From Micractinium sp. NFX-FRZ (lineage: Eukaryota; Chlorophyta; Trebouxiophyceae; Chlorellales; Chlorellaceae): a stretch of 64,000 bases of DNA. Shown here piece after piece: positions 33,885 to 44,997 of the stretch. The notes below the pieces were generated by a model, which saw nothing but the letters and a program-made list of their open reading frames with translations, had not been told where the DNA came from and did no database searches. Every line of letters begins with the position of its first letter. Positions within the stretch are counted from its first letter, which is position 1. The position numbers were made by a program, and so were the translations under genes. Where the stretch lies: NCBI GenBank assembly GCA_029339195.1, contig JAPTJF010000143.1, forward strand, positions 1 to 64,000, written 5' to 3'.

Positions 33885-33886
33885 GA

Positions 33887-36800
33887 CTACAGGGGAGGTT
33901 TGTAGCCCGCGTGAATGGCTCGCCTGTACTCGTGGAAGCGCGACTCTGTGGCCTCCTTGAGCTCGCAGTAGCCGGTCTCAAACAGCAGGCGCCGCAGCAC
34001 GGGCAGCTCTGCGCAGAGGGCCAACAGGGAGGGTTGCATGCGTCAGGATGCAATGCAACTGGACGACCTGCACTCTCAAACAGCAGGTGGCGCAGCATGG
34101 GCAGCTTTGAGCACGGGGCCAACAGGGGGGGTGCACGTGTGTGACGTGGGCAAAGCCAGAGCAGGTGGTCACAACGGGAAGATGTGGGCGGCATTTCATG
34201 CCAGAGACCGGCGCTGCAGGCAAACAGCGTTCCGCGTATGTGCAGTGCAGAGAGCGGCAGCGCTTGCCGCCCTGCTGGCCTGTAACTTGCAACAGCTAAA
34301 GCATTCTCTTGGCTGTTGATTGACACAAGTAGTTGATGCTCACAGCACACAGAGCAGCCGCCCGCACCTGAGTGCTGGCTGAGCATGGCTTCCACGCTGC
34401 CCCAGGGGTACTTGCGCACCGGCCAGAACCTGTTGGGGGGCCGGAGAGAGGTGAGACGGTGGGTGACGGCTGGGGGGAGCAGTGAGTGCCTGCTGGGCTT
34501 CTGCGCCCACTGTGCTGCGCATGCTGCAGTGGACAAGATCACACAATGCCCATCTTCCCTCCTCTCCCATCTTCACCTGCCCGGACAGCAACCAGCACTG
34601 AGGGACAACACACCCCAATTCTTCAGTACGTGGTCCTCCCACCTGCCCACATTCACCTGCCAACTTCCAGGTCCATTGTGTTGCTGCCAATCACGGCAAA
34701 GGGGCCCGCCCCGTGGCGCGCCCCCGCGTCCTCCAGCGCATCTCGGGAGAAGGGGGAGGCCACGCCCGCCTTGTGCAACGCGGCCCGCACCTTGTGGCGG
34801 AACTCCTGCACGAGAGGAGGGGAGGCACGGGGAGATGGGAAGGCACAGCGTGCAGTGAGCTTGCTTTGGAGGATGGGTAACGAGGTGGCATAATGCTTTG
34901 CAAGGCAGCCCACACTCGTGTTGCGACCGCCCTGATGTGGCATCGACGCAGACCACTGCTGTGGGCTGGTTTGCAGCAACAGCACTACCCGCGGGGCAAC
35001 AGTGCTTACTGCAGGGACAGCCCATGGTGACACGTGCTGAATGCCGTGCTAGATGGCGGTGCCTGTGGCGCCGCCAGCACCACCTGGCGCTTGCGCCCAG
35101 ACCACAGCATGAGCAGCAGGCCTCCTTGAACCTTCCATACACCTTCCCCCTGGATCCTTCCACTGACCTGGCATCCTCGCTGGCCCCTCAGGAATGTCCT
35201 CCCTAGCTGGCTTGTACCTGACACCTTATGCTCGCTAGGGAGGACGTTCTGAGCGGCCAGTGAGGGTGACAGATCACTGGAAGATCCGGGGGGAAAGCTG
35301 GTGGGTAGCTATCAAGCGCTTGCAGAAGGCTTGGAAGAGTGTGGAAGTTTCGAGAGGGTTCTGGCCTGCTGCCCATGCTGTGGTCTAGGGGCAAGCACCT
35401 GGTGGGGATGGCGGCGCCGGCTGCCAAGCGCCCCTGGCGCACCGGCGGCAGGGGCACTTGGCACACACAGCAGGGAGGTCACCACGTGCTCACCCCAGGC
35501 GACAACAGCCCTGATTGCTTGCGGGCCACCCACCCTTGTCCACATGGCAGCGCCCAGCCCCGCGGACACTGCCACAGTCGCACGCAAGGTAAGCGACACA
35601 GCAATCGGTTCGCCGGACAAGAGGCGGTGCAGCCATGCCGTGCTTACACTGGAGCTATCGGCCAGCCCAAGGCCGCGACTAGGCGTGGCACCTTGCCAAC
35701 TCTCTGATGCCTCTGCAGCCGGATGCTGCGTGTGCAGTACAGTTGGAGCAGATGGACAGCAACGAACCTTGCATCCTCCAAGGGGTAACAGGCGCTGACC
35801 ACCCTGCTGGATGTCAGCACCCCTGGCTGCACGGGCAGCAGGGGCAATTCACACACAGCAGGGTCATCGCTGGCCTGCTCAACCCCTCAGTGGTTAACAA
35901 GGCCCTTGCCGACAGCCCGCCCCACTTAACAACGGTTGTTAAACTACCCGCTGGCTTCGTAGCCTGTACGTAAGCAAGTTGAACCCTGCGCATCCCACAA
36001 TGCGAGTGTATGTCGGCAACACACTCTCACAACTGCCTGTCCCGGGTGAACACCTCCAGCCCACCGGCAGGCAGGCCGCTTTAAAGGCAGGCCGCGCAAG
36101 GCTGGGGGCAAGTGCCTGCCTGGTCCAAGAGGATTGCGCACGCCTGCCAAGGTGAAAGTGCAGCGCTGGGGCAGCAGCAGCGCTGCTCTTCACCGTGGCT
36201 GGCATCAGCGATCCCAAGGGCCGGCAGGCCGCCCTCCATCCAGCCAGAACATGGAAGGAGCCACCATCTCCACCGTTATGTTCCCCCCCGACTCCTGATT
36301 CCCTCGAGCATGCAGAGTCAGCAGACTGAGAGCTTGGAACGGAAATCCATTCACCGTCGCATAGCACCCGATGCCAATGCACCCTCGTGGAGCGACAGAA
36401 GAACTCACCCCGGCCCACTGGGCTGTGTATCCTCTGAACTGCCGCCCAGGCGCCCCGCGGCACTTGCGGAACTATTTGGAAGAAGCGCCGACACCCACGC
36501 CACGCCACAAACGGTTCACCTGGAGCTCCTTGCTGGTCAGGGTGCCCGCTGTTGACCAGCGGCGGCCGAGGGAGCTGCAGCGCTTGGTGCCACCCACTAT
36601 CGGCCATCAGCACGCCACCCACCTTGAGCTCCTCGCTGGTCGTTTGTGCCCGCTTTGCCGGCACCGACCCTACATGCTGCATCAGTAACCAACACCGGCA
36701 TATACCCATAGCAACAGCCAGAAAGAATCCTGCACCACCTGCCCACCTTGAGCTCCTCAAGCACCGGCCTTCGAACTTTGCTCACACACACACATGCCCT

Positions 36801-39659
36801 ACCCGAAGGAATAGTTATCACGCACCACCCACCTTGAGCTCCTCGCTGGTCATCGTGTCCGCCTTGGCCAGCACCGGTACCACGGGCACCACGGCAGCCA
36901 GCTCGGAAATGAACTGCAGGTCGATCTGCTTGCAGCAAGGAAGGGTGGGGACAGGGAAGTTGGGGGGTGAAGAGTGAGGCACCGACCTGGCACAGGCATT
37001 CTGACGAGGCAGCGTTGCCCGCGCACTCCCTCCTCCCCAAACGAAGTCGGTCGCATGTCGAGCACCCACGTCCCTGCATGGTGCCAGCGGTGTGGTGGGA
37101 TGCACAAGAGGTCGTCCCGCTTGCACCCCCTGCCAAACTGGCATCCTGGCCCCTCTAGCCCATCAGCTGAAAGGTCCACCACCCACACCCTGCCTAGCGC
37201 AGGCAGGGCGGCGGCATGAAGTAGAAGCACCTGACCACCCTTGCATCCCTGCCACCCTCAGCTGCTACGTAATAAATCCCCAGTGCACACCTTGCGCAGG
37301 CGGTGCGGCGGGATGAAGTACAGACAGACGTCGACGCGCGTGTCGCGGATGGCGTGCATGGCGGCCTTGCGGTCGGGGTCTTGCTCCTGTTAAAAGAAGT
37401 TGGGAAGAAAGAAGCATTGCAGTGCAGCGATTAGGCGTGTGTGAGGAGAGGGAGCAGGGGCAAGGGTGTTGCAGCTGGATGGGCGTTGCATTGGCTGGGT
37501 GAGCTAGCAGTGGACAGCCACATGCGAATTGAACAAGACCAACAGCAGCTAGCCCACCTGCTCCAGGTATGCGTTGCTGGACGCCGTGATGTAGTCCATG
37601 ATGAGCTGGCGGTCGCCCGCCAGGTCGGTGGAGTCGCCGTAGCCTGAGGGGGAGGGTGCCAAGGGCAGAGCCAGAGTGCGGGTGTGAAAAAGCGGGGAGG
37701 AGGCTGGCTGAGCTGGCTGACGCAGGGTAAGCGGGAAGAGGCATCAGAGCTTGAGGCGGGCAGGCAAGGCAGGGGGAGGCAGGTCGGGAAGGGCGACACG
37801 AAAAAGGCAGCGAGGCAAAAATGAGAGGAGGAACATGGGAGGGTTTGGGAGGCAGGACGGCCATCTCAATGCCACCCCACCCTGCAGGTCCCGCAAGCGG
37901 CAAAAGCACCCTTCACCAGCCACACCGCCTCCCTGAACTCCTCTGCCAAGCAAACCAAACATGAGAAGGGCACCCCCGGGCGAGAGCGGCACCCACCTGG
38001 CGTGTCCTGCACCAGGTAGTGGAAGTACACCTTGTTCTCGCTGTCCTGCAGCACTATTTCAGTGCACAGCAGCTCCGGGTTGTCGGCAAAGATCTGCATG
38101 GGATGGGCGGGGGGGCAGGCGGGAGGGAGGGAGGGATTGAAGAAGGGAGGGAAGCTCAGCAAACACTGCTGTGGGCAGAGGCGGGCAGGCAGGCGGGCCG
38201 GCGGGCTGGCCGGCGGGCACCCATTGGGCACCTGCTGCTGCAACGGTATGGCGCTCCAGCCCGCTGAAGTCAGCAAAGCATAGCGCACCCTGCCTCACGC
38301 GCTGCGTGCAGGGCAGGCAGGCAACCACAAGGATGCACCTCCTCCCGAGCACACCCCACCTTGCTCCTCTTGGGCGCCCTTGAACCCCTCTGCTCACCCG
38401 CTGCGCGTTGGGCACGGATGCGTCGTTCACTGGGAAGGAGGCGTCGCGTGCGTAGGCTGCAAATAGGTTGCGCACAAACGTGGTCTTGCCCAGCCCGCTC
38501 TCGCCCACCAGCAGGATCTTCATATACCTGACAAGGCAGGGAGGGGAGGAGGGGGGCAAGGGAGAAAGTGTGGGGAGAGGAAGGACGGGAGGCGTCAGGT
38601 GGGAGAAAGTGAAGGCTCAGGGGCACAGGGGGTGCGTTATAGAGTCAACTGCCGCAGCATGCAGCAGGCGAATGCTGGCAGAGAGTAGGAGGTCAAAGCG
38701 GGCGGAGGGTGAAGGGGGCACAGGTGTGGGGAGATGGGGAGGCACGTTGCGGTGCAAACGGGCAGGCACAGTCGAGAGAGGGCTGCAGGCAGTGACTCCT
38801 TATTCTGCATGGCCGCCTTCAACTGACAGTAGCTCCTGACGAGCCTGCGCCCTGACCGCGCTCTCTGCCGGCGCCCCACCAGCTTCCCCGCCCCCACCCC
38901 ACCTGTGCGACCAGTGCGGCTTGATCTTGGGGAGCCCCGAAAAAGCGGCCCGCACATCCATCTCCCGCGTCTCGCTGGCAACCTCGGCAGCCGTCCGCGT
39001 GCGGCCCTCCACCACTGCTGTGGCCTGCTGCCGCGGGCTGACTGCGTGGGGCGCCAGCGTGGGCGGCACTGAGGGCTTCTCGGGGGCATAGGCGGGCGGC
39101 GGCGCGGGGTGCTCAAAGCGGGCCGAATCCGAGGCGTCGTAGCGGGCTGAGTCGGAGGCGGCGTAGCGCTCCGAGGATGCGTAGCGAGCCGAGTCGGACG
39201 GGGTGGGGCTGCGGTCATCAAAGGCACCCAGGTGGCCCAGCCTGCAGATGAGGATACGCGAATCAAAGGATAGGTGACATGAGGGCGCAGCGCGGCGCGT
39301 GTGCAGAAGCTGCCCAGGTCAGCGGCGGCGCCATGCGGCAGCGGCGGAGGCCTTGGAGGGCACGTTGAGCCTCACCCGTTGGTCCCTGGCCGCGGAGGGG
39401 GTGGCACGAAGCCTCCCGGGCCGCTGCCTCTGCTGGGGGGCGCCCACAGCCTCATCTGAGGCGGCTTGCCGCCCGCCTGCCGCTCGCGCTCCTCCTCCAA
39501 GTGCCCCCGGGGCGACTCCTCCATGTCTGCTAGCGCCTTGTGGGCTTCGGCCGCCAGCCCCTCGACCGAGTCCTGCATCCGCCCAATCTGCAGCTCGGCC
39601 TCGCCCAGCAAGTGTGCAGCCTCGCTGCGAGTTGCGTTCAGAAGCACGGTGTCTGCCAT
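33887..39659 (-). CDS. Septin GTPase
   Basis: Ten exons give 486 codons in frame: 39659-39376, 39241-38903, 38527-38398, 38093-37997, 37643-37558, 37386-37291, 36925-36833, 34805-34657, 34429-34368 and 34008-33887. Residues 1-205 are a low-complexity N-terminus with SARYxAS-type repeats. The septin GTP-binding domain follows: GESGLGKTT (P-loop, about 216-224), DTPG (G3, about 281), AKAD (G4, about 364) and the septin-unique region with FAVIGSNT and FWPVRKYPWGSVEA. It ends shortly after LPVLRRLLFE and lacks the C-terminal coiled coil of many opisthokont septins. Septins form filaments at membranes and division sites; green-algal members are known. Intron 7 (2 kb) holds echoes and a foldback repeat. 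ATG chosen as the first in the open frame. Confidence 0.94.
33970..34135 (-). repeat. Junction echo: exon 10 region of the septin gene
   Basis: The exon stretch TCTCAAACAGCAGGCGCCGCAGCACGGGCAGCTCTG at 33976 is repeated as TCTCAAACAGCAGGTGGCGCAGCATGGGCAGCTTTG at 34074, 98 bp into the intron. Both copies are followed by GGCCAACAGGG. The echo has lost its acceptor AG. Confidence 0.87.
35050..35425. repeat. Long imperfect inverted repeat inside septin intron 7
   Basis: Arms at about 35050-35215 and 35222-35425, nearly without a spacer. The right arm reads GGGAGGACGTTCTGAG..., CACTGGAAGATCCGGGGGGAAAG..., CATGCTGTGGTCT...GGCAAGC.CC...GTGG...GGCGGCGCC. The reverse complement of the left arm gives the same blocks in the same order with scattered differences. 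RNA from either strand could form a hairpin of about 170 bp. A foldback transposon relic or a small-RNA source would both fit. Confidence 0.75.
36511..36875 (-). repeat. Junction echo: four copies of the exon 7 donor (septin)
   Basis: The real border, plus ACCCACCTTGAGCTCCTCGCTGGTC at 36827, recurs at 36741 (GCCCACCTTGAGCTCCTC), 36617 (perfect over 25 bases, with related sequence on to GCACCG) and 36514 (GTTCACCTGGAGCTCCTTGCTGGTC). Offsets are 86, 124 and 103 bp. All copies keep a GT donor. Confidence 0.9.
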
Positions 39660-39940
39660 GACAGCTGCGTGCTTTTAGAATAGGTGAAGCTGGCTGCGGT
39701 TTGGAGCAAGGAGGAACCGCCTGCTTCGCGGGCGCCAACAAGGACAGCGCCGCCAGCATGAAGCCAGCTGGGCCTGAAGGCGGCACAACTCTTAAACTCT
39801 CTTGCCTCCCTATCCAGCTAGCCTCCATAAATGCACTGAGACCAATTTACACAACTGCAGAGGGCAAGCTTAAGCACAAGCATCCATGTGCACAGCGCCG
39901 CAGTACGGCGCCTGCCGCTCGTGCGCCCGCCGCGCCCGCC
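39660..39940. other. Short spacer between arabinokinase and septin genes
   Basis: Both genes are on the minus strand. The spacer holds the arabinokinase 3' end with a UGUAA signal at 39847 and the septin promoter. Confidence 0.5.
39847..39851 (-). other. UGUAA poly(A) signal candidate (minus)
   Basis: TTACA on the plus strand, about 90 bp past the arabinokinase stop. It suggests this transcript ends before the septin gene. Confidence 0.5.
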
Positions 39941-42900
39941 TCATGTGTCGCGCCGCCGCAGCACCAAGTGGCCAAAGGCAGCTGCTCCGCTGGAGGACCC
40001 CCGGAAGACCTTGGGTGTGTACTGCCGCTCCTCACTGTACCGCTGCACCACCCGCTGGAAGGCCGCCTCCCCCCGAGGCCCCGCTACACCCAGGATGCAC
40101 ACCGTGCCTGGCGGGGCGGGCAGGAGGCAGTGGCAAGGGAAGGAGCAGCGTGGGAAAGCGAGTGAGCAAGCGAGTGGGCATGGCATGGGCTGCGAGGCAG
40201 CAGGGCAGGCAGGGCTGTCCCACAGCAGGCTGGCCCTCGGACAGATCAAACCAACACAGGCAGCCACCACACAGGCTGTGGGGCTGCACCCAGCTGTGCA
40301 AAGCATCTGCCACCCTGCCCAGCTCCCCCCAGAGCAACAACAGAGCGTCCGCACATCCGCAGCCGCCTTCCACAATCTTGGCCCCATCCAACCACAATTC
40401 CCAAATGTCCCCCCTGCCCTCACCTCCGCAGCCTCCCCCCGTGATCTTGGCCCCATACAGCGCCGGCTCCTCCCCCCGCGCCACCGCTGCATCCCGCTCC
40501 TCCTGCGCCAGCTCAACCAGCCGGTCGGTGCCATCTGCGTGCATGGGGCAGACGTGTGCCAGACGCAGAGCACTACATCAGATTATTTGGATTTATTGAT
40601 TTTGACCCTCACACAGGGACATGCCCGCTCACCTTCATGCCAGGGCCCGATGCTGCCGAGGCTGTGGATGGCATGCTGCTGCGACCTCACCCACCCCCTC
40701 TACACCAGGCCACCCACCCACCTGAGCCCAGGCCGCAGCGGCCGTAGCTGACATGCGACTGCCGCATCAGCTCCCCCAACACCTCCAGCTGCTCAGCACC
40801 GCCAGGGGGCGCTGCCAGCACCTGCTCACAGTTGGCCGAAGGGATGATGTTTGACAGCACCTGGTAGAGGGCTAGTATGTAAAGAGCACGCACTGCTCAG
40901 CCCGAGGAAGAGGCATATGCCACGAGGGCCGGGCAGTGGGTGGGGTGGGCGCAGCAGGGAGCGGTTGTAGCACGTAAGCTGCTCTCCTGCTGCAGGCCTT
41001 GCTGTGTTGCAAGACGCACTGTCAGGGCATCCTCTGCGTCTTGTTGCAAGGTCCGCTGTCAGTGGGCCCTGCCCTCCCCAGCCAAGACCGTGGCACCAGC
41101 GCACCTGGCGGAAGGCGTGCACCCGAAAGTTCTCATGCACGGGGTGCCCCGCTGGCGTGCGCACCGCGTAGCTCTGCAGGCAGATACGGTGGGGTGGGAC
41201 AGAGTACACTGTGAAGGGCAAACACATGAGCTGGGGCGGGTAAGACAAGGCAGCACTCAATAACCGCACTGCCAGTGCATCCGCTGACTGAGCCAAGAGG
41301 ACTCCAGGCACTGGGCAGCCACATGGTGCAGGAGCAGAGGCCCGGCATTGCCATGCCGAGCCTTCCCCCGCCATCCATCAATGCCTACCGGGGCTTTCTC
41401 GCCCCACCTGTTCATCATCAATGCGGGTCGCAGCATCCCAGTGTGAACCCATGCAACTACAGGAAGGCAGCCCCCTGCAGCCCCTGTGCCCCCACCCTCA
41501 CACCCAGAGCCAGCGCCCGCCACCAACCCTACCTGCTCAGGATCGATGCTGGTGGCGGTATCCCAGTGGGAGCCGTACTGCTGCAGGAAGGCGCCTCCCT
41601 GCAGCGCCTCTGGCAACCGCTGCTCATAGCGCCAGCCAAACTCGCTGGGAGGCAGGTTGGCCAGGTAGCCGCCGCCTGCAAGGGGTGGACAGGGGTGCAG
41701 AGGGAGGGGAGGGGAGGGCAGGGTGGGAGGCCAGGAGGCATGGCGGTTGTTGTTGGCATGGTCAAGCGCGGACAAGGCCAGAAGCGTAAGAATGAGCGCT
41801 TTCCTGCTGCCTTGCAATCATGTTTGGCTGTGCAAGCCCTGCCCAGCGGCTCACCGAGGGGTGTCGCCTCGCCGCTGCCGCTCTGCTCCCCCGCCTGAGC
41901 ACCACCACTGCTGCTGCCCTCGTGCGCCAGCTGGCTGATGATGCGCAGGCCCATGAATGTGCCGACTCGCACATGCCCGTAGTCTGAGCCGCCCACGCTG
42001 TGCACGATGCCTGCCAGGCGGGCGGGCAAGCGGGTTTACAGGGGCATGGGGAAGGACTGTTGTGAAGGAGGCGCAGCATACATGGTATGTTCCACATAGG
42101 AAGCCAGGTCCGGAAGCGCAGGCAGCAGCGGGCAGCACTGCTTTTGGAGATGGTGGGCTTGCACGCGCCGCTGTCATGCACTACAGCCTGACCTGTCAGT
42201 TTTCCGATCGCCCAGCTCAAGCCTCAAGAACAGCAAACAAAGCTGCTCTCCCTGCCACCAGTAAGCAACACTCAGGTGCGGATCTCTTGTGCTGCAAGGC
42301 CAACAAGCAAGCACAAGAGGCTCACCCGAGTCTATGCCCCAGAACTGCAGGTGCTCTGGGATGGGCGCCGACCCCTGCACCTCCGCCGGCTGGCAGCGCA
42401 GCGCCAGCAGGCGCGCCTCCTCGCCCAGCGTAGCCGTCATCTGGTCCATCACGCCGCAGGGCGCGCCTGGCAGAGGGAAAGGGTGAGGGGGCAGGGGCAT
42501 GCTTAACTGACTGAAGGAGGAAAGTGCAACTGTTGTTGGTCATCTACTCCTTAGAAGGCTTCACGTCACAGGGTGCCTCTGCAGAAGGATTGAGGGCAAG
42601 GGGCCCGGTGGGCTGGTGTAGAGGAAAGCAGGATTCTGTGCAGCAATCACGCCGCAGGAGGCTCTTGCATGGGCAGGAGCTTTTCGCCGGCCAAGCCAGC
42701 CGCATGCTGCAGCCCCGCTGCAGCCGGCGCCCCGTTACCTTTGCCCCAACACTGCAGCATGCACCCATAAATGTCCTGCCCCCACTCAGGGCAGCCCCAG
42801 CAACCCCTCCGGCACCAGCAACACCAACCCAACTGCTGCCCAGCACAGCCACCCATACCACTCCCCCCTCACCCACGACTGAGTTCTCCACCTTCTGGCA

Positions 42901-44636
42901 CAGCAGCGCCAGGCTGCGGCCATCCAGGCGCATGCCGTGCGCCGCTGTGAGGGCAGACATGGTGGCCACCTCGACAGCGGCAGAGGAGCTGACGCCTTTG
43001 CCCTCGGGCACATCTGAGCGAGCAATGAAGGGGGCAGGGGTTCAAGGAAAGTGAGGTGTGGGCACCCAGGAGGCACCAAAGCAGAGGAGTCCCTGCCCTC
43101 GGGGACGTCTGTGGTAGAGGAAGGGAGCAGGGGGAGGAGGAAAGTGGGTGTCGCCGCCAGGTGGCACAGAGGCGGAGGAGACCATTTGCCCTCGGGGACG
43201 TGTGTGAGGGGAGGGACATGGGGTGGGACAGGCGGAAGGCAGGGAGTTCAAGAGGGAATGGGTGCCGTGCCAGCAGGGTGCTCAGACATCCATAGAGCAG
43301 GATAACGGCAGCAACCAAATATCTCCGGCGCCAGCGCCAATACCAGCGCAGTCAGCAGCCCAGCGAGCGCCTCACCCGAGGACACCAGGATGGAGAGGCC
43401 GCGGTCAAAGCGCGCCCCCTGCTCCCGCATCAGCACCACCAGCGCCCCCGCCACATAGGCGGTCCAGGCGTGGGAGGGGTCCCGCTTGAAGAGGGCGCGG
43501 GCGACGGCGTAACTGATGGGCTCGCCGCCGGGCAGCTGCACAGACGGGAGGGGCAGCAAGTGTTGGCAGAGACAGCAAGGGGTGCGTGCAACAAGCTGCC
43601 TGAGCTGGCGCCTGTGGCCATGCAAATGTTGCCCCACGCAGTACACCCACCGCCCCTTGCTCCTTTATCCTCTCCCCAACCGCGCTACCTGCTGACAGAC
43701 AAAGACGCAGTGAGAATGGGTAGGCCCCGCTCACCAGATCGTCCAGCCCCATCTCAAAGGCGGTGCCGTGGCGGAAGCTGACGATGCGCAGGTGGGCGGG
43801 GCCGCTACCTGCAGGGTGCAGCTGCACCGCCACATGGCACGCCTCAGCCAGCGGCATCTGCAGGGAGCACAAGGGAATGCTGGTGAGGGCTTGGCATGGA
43901 CTGACAAGATTAGTCCCCATACGGCAGAGGATATCAGGCTGTGCAGCACCCAGAGCGTTTGCAGCCAGCTGGTGCAGCACCCAGCAACTACTGCAGCACC
44001 CTCAGGTACCGCCCAAACGCCAGCAGCACCCACCTACCTGCAGAACAAGCGACCCGCTGTAGTCTGCAATGCCGCCCATCACATCCAGCCGGCCAGGGGC
44101 GCGTGCCACCACCACCTCCTCCTGCAGGCAGCCAGCACTGGGGGAAGCGCCGTCAACAGCAGGCGGAGCGACGGGCGAGCGACCAGCACCCAGGCTGGTG
44201 CAAGAGAGGCTGATGCAAGAGAGCAGCACCCACATCTAATGTGCCTGGATGTACAGACCAGGCATAAACCAGAGCATGAAGCGTGTTGCGACCTGGGGAC
44301 AACAAGGCAGCACCCAGCACCTGTCGCACCTTCCAATCGAAGAGGTCCCGGGCCGCTGCGCGGTCTGCCGCCTCCTCAACTGCTGCAGCCGGCTCTGCCA
44401 GCTCGTCCAGAAGCTGCAGGAAGCGCTGTGTATCAGAGAAGTGGTCCAACCCAGGTTCAGCTGCAGGCAAGCGGCAGGGGCGGGGCAGCGAGCACATGTG
44501 AAGTGCGTTAACAGGTGCGGTGAGCGGGCAAGGGCGGGGCTGGGCGGCGGCCCGGCACAGGCTGTCACTGCCGTCGCGCGAGAGTCCCACCTGCGGCGCA
44601 ACCATCCTGGTGGATGCGCTGCACGTCGAATGGCAT
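39941..44636 (-). CDS. ARA1: L-arabinokinase-type GHMP sugar kinase
   Basis: Thirteen exons give 537 codons: 44636-44591, 44460-44330, 44121-44038, 43857-43735, 43535-43376, 43013-42873, 42466-42326, 42010-41855, 41675-41533, 41173-41105, 40860-40722, 40534-40424 and 40107-39941. GHMP motif 1 reads [19 protein letters not shown] (about 65-83), motif 2 [15 protein letters not shown], then [11 protein letters not shown] and the C-terminal motif 3 [12 protein letters not shown], ending [13 protein letters not shown]. These are distinctive of plant L-arabinokinase, which phosphorylates free L-arabinose at C1 in cell-wall sugar salvage, rather than ordinary galactokinase. Plant ARA1 is about twice as long, with an N-terminal glycosyltransferase-like domain; here only the kinase half is present. 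Substrate remains to be shown. It shares a 361-bp promoter region with TXNDC9. Three introns carry echoes. Confidence 0.92.
40350..40470 (-). repeat. Junction echo: arabinokinase exon 12 donor
   Basis: ATCTTGGCCCCAT at 40444, within the exon encoding AKITGGG, recurs at 40375, 69 bp away. CATCCGCAGCC precedes the copy where CACCTCCGCAGCC precedes the original. Read on the minus strand, the echo still encodes a [14 protein letters not shown] peptide. Confidence 0.82.
41404..41615 (-). repeat. Junction echo: arabinokinase exon 9 donor
   Basis: The real border ACCTGCTCAGGATCGATGCTGGTGGCGG...ATCCCAGTG (ATCCCAGTG at 41560) is echoed as ACCTGTTCATCATCAATGCGGGTCGCAGCATCCCAGTG (41435). The match continues to GCAGGAAGGC/ACAGGAAGGC. 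The offset is 125 bp, and the echo keeps CAG|GT. Confidence 0.85.
42980..43212 (-). repeat. Junction echo: arabinokinase exon 6 acceptor, three copies
   Basis: CCCTCGGGCACATCTGAG at 43001 is the exon start and acceptor. Copies at 43096 (CCCTCGGGGACGTCTGTGG) and 43189 (CCCTCGGGGACGTGTGTGA) are each preceded by a GGCGGAGGAG/GCAGAGGAG block. Offsets are 95 and 93 bp. The nearer echo keeps the AG and the farther one has lost it. Confidence 0.87.
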
Positions 44637-44997
44637 GTTGCAGCGGGTGCAGCACCGCTACAATCCGCAGGCACAGGAGGTCCGGTGCGCTTGAAGGACG
44701 CTTGTCGTGGTATGGGTCGTGACCAGGAGCACTCCTGGGTTAGTAGAGGCGGCCGATCAGGCGTGAGAATCGACAATTCTTCACTTCCGGCTCGGACAGC
44801 GTGGCAGAGGGCGGGCCGAAATGCAGCGCCTTGAGGCAATTGCGGCATTCCAACTTGTGGTCCGCTCACTGATCAAGCTTGTGCAGCACCCGAAAGCGAG
44901 CAAAGCTCTCTGCGAGTTGAACCGCTGCAGTCAAGTTTCGCCGATTGCCTGGCCTGGCCTCCCACACGCTACACCGTAGCAACGAAACATCGCAGCC
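44637..44997. promoter_or_regulatory. Shared 361-bp divergent promoter region
   Basis: Lies between the ATGs of the arabinokinase (-) and TXNDC9 (+) genes. No known element was recognised. Confidence 0.5.

Noticed and set aside
40600..40660. Possible further echo of the arabinokinase GLGSDG exon end ([15 protein letters not shown] peptide)
   Set aside because: Similarity is too weak at the DNA level to separate from chance.
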